A stretch of 27,904 nt of DNA. Origin: an uncultured Austwickia sp. (lineage in GTDB: Bacteria > Actinomycetota > Actinomycetes > Actinomycetales > Dermatophilaceae). Location: positions 1-27,904 of the forward strand of contig CAKUSI010000015.1 in NCBI GenBank assembly GCA_934678955.1, written 5' to 3'. The notes under the pieces are model-generated. The model was not told the origin of the DNA and did not search any database. It saw nothing but the letters and a program-made list of their open reading frames with translations. Below, in pieces: positions 26,101 to 27,904 of this stretch. Both the position numbers and the translations under genes were made by a program. Numbering within the stretch: position 1 is the stretch's first letter; each line of letters starts with the position of its first letter.

Positions 26101-26570
26101 ACGGGTGGCAACCGATCGAGCTCAGCGGCATTCGTCCGGCCCGACCCAAGGCAGAGTATGACGCGCCCGGCAGGGTGGTCGAGGGCATCGTCATTGCCCT
26201 GATCGAGGCCTATCGGTCGGGCAGCGACGTCCCGCTGCAGCCCTATCGAGACATGATCGCCCTCGGCGGTGATGTGCTGGGGCACACCGGCGCACTGGTC
26301 GACTGGGTGAACGGGTACGGGCATCTGGGCGACTCCCGCGATCGTTACCGATTGCCGGATGGCCTCAACTCCCCGGAGGCCCGCGCCGACGCGCTGCAGG
26401 ACGCGGTCGACAAGCTCGAGGCCGCCGCCCAGTTCGGTCTCGACCTGGCACGGAGTGAGAGCCAGGTGGACCACCGCCAGTGGTGGGCCACCCGTGACAT
26501 CGAGAGCGACCTGCACGAAGCCTTCGACGCCCTTCGCCACCTCGACCCTGAGCAGGGGCCGGGGGCATGA
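23172..26570 (+). CDS. Tubulin-like GTPase candidate (Tubulin_2 type), 1132 residues
   Basis: The ATG has AAGGAAG upstream. The N-terminus LFVGIGGTGGKVLGVIRHHL is the first nucleotide-binding strand and loop of the FtsZ/tubulin fold. At 185-195 the sequence VVASMNGGSGSGM fits the tubulin signature GGGTGSG with one Asn/Gly exchange. Long helices follow (about 390-560, 600-700), then a mixed C-terminal part. At 1132 residues it is far longer than FtsZ (about 400), and the extra C-terminal 700 residues have no family I recognise. There is no signal or membrane helix, so it acts in the cytosol. It may form filaments or act as a GTP-dependent switch. The stop overlaps the next gene (ATGA). Pfam family Tubulin_2 is the likely home; this rests on the glycine motifs. 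Confidence 0.75.
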   Translation: MGLSPVLFVGIGGTGGKVLGVIRHHLARELRGVGVHDVPIGWQFLHIDVPAERDAEEDGQAFTLPKDCYQPLTLPGDTYVGAHTGLSAKLRATRPDDSEAAHVAWASWAPAPAAQVPVQLDDGAGQMRAVGRVAGLSSLARITSAIRQADLKVKRADNGLVEAGTQLGVTGPAQVPPQPTVFVVASMNGGSGSGMLMDVCDVLRVNGFPQPIAILFTPDVMAGTPAEGDAGLAPNAYLLINELMAGQWAVHAKDKPISRTMIHAVQGSAVGAAKGGPDAFVLVGRRNRNLSLASGPAVYGALGRMLAEMTLDSDFLAQFTNFVLANNRAAASNLGLQTAQGAGNGLPRALGLGFSRLTLGREFFADYARYRFLRACAEQLLDAHLKTGQGITSMQPDQLLQEQADRARLTFLTDLQLREYGLDAVTFTSYDDLLDAVSTVKTVSGRSRLEQVTDAVQRAVKAQAKSGLFGGATIATTDAGLVAAQRVEDATTTLPDVDGPSVNLLQEAQGEAIGRVEALRGALSERMARVVPESAAARGIPVTLRLLDDVISHLRAAAKELRDQAALKRDDARVGLSALRAGEGNPRKSFSANDQAAITHIADLAGEAFAGLVRAYDMELTAHVAEEIVSGLIRPWKKALEVARAQLEHQVRPSKVQEKPIDQWPGDHGVPPHFRPSAIDHVLDDVDAFPETLETLVMNRLVSGTVDALDLPRVRRESMESAAEDILRGYKIVPGEEVTPVARYLRAWQPDLGGTETPSAAQITALFSQDDLMQRIDQWLLYPQSATRAHIDMALRDFLTCVDEPNNQDLRTRRAEAFEHQFVAWLRAMSPLLRFSQDLMPSIHGVQQPEITPVIGAVDVPAQLGELQQDLTGTLAQVFPTAGTLSFNSPPRRSVTAFSFTNRTFETLVCDDIMEPIARAASPEWLYRRARPLAESVPLTPEARRALVTGWFTARLLGRVELTGIGAQTRARVRTSHGWQPIELSGIRPARPKAEYDAPGRVVEGIVIALIEAYRSGSDVPLQPYRDMIALGGDVLGHTGALVDWVNGYGHLGDSRDRYRLPDGLNSPEARADALQDAVDKLEAAAQFGLDLARSESQVDHRQWWATRDIESDLHEAFDALRHLDPEQGPGA

Positions 26571-27904
26571 CCCGGAGCGTGGTCGTCGCCGGCGGCCCGC
26601 TCCGCGAGCTCGCAGCACAGTGGGCCGCCGCCGGTCTGGTGGGGGAGTGCTTGTGGGTGGATCCCGCTGAGTTCTCCCCCGAGGCGCTGGCATCACGGAA
26701 CCCGGCCGCTACCCTGCTCCCCCAGGGCGAGACCGGCACCCTCACGGACCTTCTTGAGGCGGACGCGGACACCCGAGTGCGGGTGATCTGGTGTCGCACG
26801 CGAGGCGTCGGGCCGGAGGCGGAGGCGGCGATCGCTGGCATGGACGCGCTGTACAGCGCGTTGCCGGGCCTCGTCACGGGCAGTGAGTTGGTTGACCTCC
26901 TGGGGCCACAACAAGCAGGGTTGGACCCCTGGCCAGTCACCTCCCCCCTGTGGCGCACCTTGGTGGTGGGCACGCGCGACGCGCTGGCCCCGGGTCGGGC
27001 CAGCGACCTGCACCTCGAGGATCCGACGCTCCTGCACCTGCACGCGGCGTGTGTTCTGGGCGGCATTCTGGGCGGACGCCAGCGCTCCGCGCTACCGGGG
27101 TGGGGCGCCGGCGGTGCCCTTCGGACGCAGGCGATCGATGTGTTCAGCAGCGTGCTCGGGGGCGGGGAGGCTGTCACGGGGCGCGTGAGATCTTTCATCG
27201 ACCAGGAGCTTCCCCTGGCGTCAGGGGTGGATGTCCGACCGGACCTACACACCCACGAGCTGGCAGATCGCCTCGTCGACGACGCGTTCGCCCATCTGCG
27301 CCGCAGCGGTCTCGGGGCCTCCCTGAGCTATGTGGAACCTCCCCCAGCGTCCTTCGCAAGCCGAGAAATCGTGTCGGCGGGAGAGCACGTCGGCCGCATT
27401 CGGGACATGGTGGAGTTCCTGTTCCTCAAGAGCAAGCCGGTCTCCTTCAAGGCCACGCTGACCAACGGCTTGGCGAAACTGCTGCAAGAAGTGGATCTGG
27501 GTTACGACCTCGAGCAGGTCCCGGATTCGACCGTGGACATCACCAACTACTACGCACGGGACGCCGAGCTTGTGAGTTGGTTGGGCGCTTGGTGGACCTG
27601 GCAGACCGACACGCGGCGTGAGGGGGACGCGCCGGACCCCAGCGTGTGGGGTGACGTGGTGAAGTTCACCACGGGGCTAGTTGATGGTGGTCCCTTGCCC
27701 GAGGCTTTCGGCCGGCACCCGAAGCGCCACGACCGCATCGTCGTCGCGCCGCGCGAGCTCATCCACTTCGATCCGATGCCCAACGTCGCGACGCGATCGG
27801 CCACGGGCGGCGTCCAGCACCACCCTGTGGCTGAAGAAATCGCTGCCGACGCCGCACAAAAGGTGTTGGTCCGAGCCACGGCGGCGCCGCTCATCGGACA
27901 GGAG
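26567..27904 (+). CDS. Unrecognised protein, partial at right edge
   Basis: The ATG overlaps the stop of the tubulin-like gene, and the frame stays open to the last base (446 codons, no stop seen). It starts TRSVVVAGGPLRELAAQWAA, a possible Rossmann-like first strand. It continues with strand-rich sequence such as 'RVRVIWCRTRGVG' and helical 'AIAGMDALYSALPGLVTGSE'. Trp-rich stretches VSWLGAWWTWQTD and a His pair VQHHPVAEE appear late. There is no signal peptide and no certain membrane helix. The tight coupling suggests a partner or regulator of the tubulin-like protein. I do not recognise a family, and the C-terminus lies outside this window. Confidence 0.75.
   Translation, partial: MTRSVVVAGGPLRELAAQWAAAGLVGECLWVDPAEFSPEALASRNPAATLLPQGETGTLTDLLEADADTRVRVIWCRTRGVGPEAEAAIAGMDALYSALPGLVTGSELVDLLGPQQAGLDPWPVTSPLWRTLVVGTRDALAPGRASDLHLEDPTLLHLHAACVLGGILGGRQRSALPGWGAGGALRTQAIDVFSSVLGGGEAVTGRVRSFIDQELPLASGVDVRPDLHTHELADRLVDDAFAHLRRSGLGASLSYVEPPPASFASREIVSAGEHVGRIRDMVEFLFLKSKPVSFKATLTNGLAKLLQEVDLGYDLEQVPDSTVDITNYYARDAELVSWLGAWWTWQTDTRREGDAPDPSVWGDVVKFTTGLVDGGPLPEAFGRHPKRHDRIVVAPRELIHFDPMPNVATRSATGGVQHHPVAEEIAADAAQKVLVRATAAPLIGQE

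Noticed and set aside
11352..27904. A standard type VII (ESX) secretion locus
   Set aside because: FtsK-type ATPase and WXG-like proteins are present, but EccB, EccD, EccE and mycosin are absent and HerA, VWA and tubulin-like genes do not belong to it.
1..27904. CRISPR arrays, tRNA genes, insertion sequences
   Set aside because: I saw no spaced direct repeats, no cloverleaf and no transposase or terminal inverted repeats. This is by eye; a tRNAscan and an IS search would be decisive.

Overview
The window comes from a high-GC Gram-positive bacterium, most likely an actinomycete. Evidence: roughly 65-70% GC with G/C-rich third codon positions, many GTG starts, ATGA/GTGA stop-start overlaps, GGAGG-type ribosome sites, and WXG100-like helical hairpin genes beside an FtsK/EccC-type ATPase. 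I cannot name a genus from the sequence alone. No rRNA, tRNA, CRISPR array, integrase, transposase or intact insertion sequence was recognised.

Left part, about 1-10530: a TIR-rich accessory zone. From the left edge it holds a TIR/NB-ARC gene on the minus strand that is broken by an internal deletion and frameshift and cut by the window edge. Next come a DUF218-like protein gene just upstream of it, a secreted CHAP peptidoglycan hydrolase with a lectin-like beta-propeller, and two tandem plus-strand membrane proteins. These two share the layout 'TIR (or degenerate TIR) - one membrane helix - beta-propeller'. They are followed by about 1.1 kb of decayed DNA with a multiply frameshifted TIR gene, a 31-codon antisense scrap of aconitase and an unrecognised gene tail. 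The zone ends with an intact minus-strand protein that joins a macro-like domain to a TIR domain. That makes five TIR or TIR-derived loci in about 10 kb.

Middle, 10773-11247: two small plus-strand Cys/His-rich proteins, one with six Cys in 40 residues and one with two zinc-finger-like units.

Right part, 11352-27904: a long plus-strand gene set with mostly overlapping ends. In order it encodes a HerA/TraG-type ATPase, a coiled-coil tail-anchored protein, an FtsK/EccC-type ATPase, two WXG100-like small proteins, two long Ala-rich coiled-coil proteins and a small acidic helical protein. After a single minus-strand zinc-ribbon membrane gene carrying a homopolymer frameshift come a four-helix membrane protein, a three-helix membrane protein and a membrane-anchored VWA protein facing outward. 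Last are a 1132-residue tubulin-like GTPase candidate and an unrecognised protein that runs off the right edge.

How the parts may work together (inference): two RecA-fold pumping ATPases, WXG-like substrates or adaptors, an extracellular VWA adhesion/sensor module and a cytosolic tubulin-like filament former look like one envelope-spanning machine. It could be a secretion, DNA-handling or defence apparatus. It is not a standard type VII secretion locus because EccB, EccD, EccE and MycP are absent here. The neighbouring TIR proteins, one fused to a macro-like domain, suggest NAD-derived nucleotide signalling or abortive-infection defence. This places the whole window in a candidate conflict/defence island, but no functional link between the two halves is shown by sequence alone.
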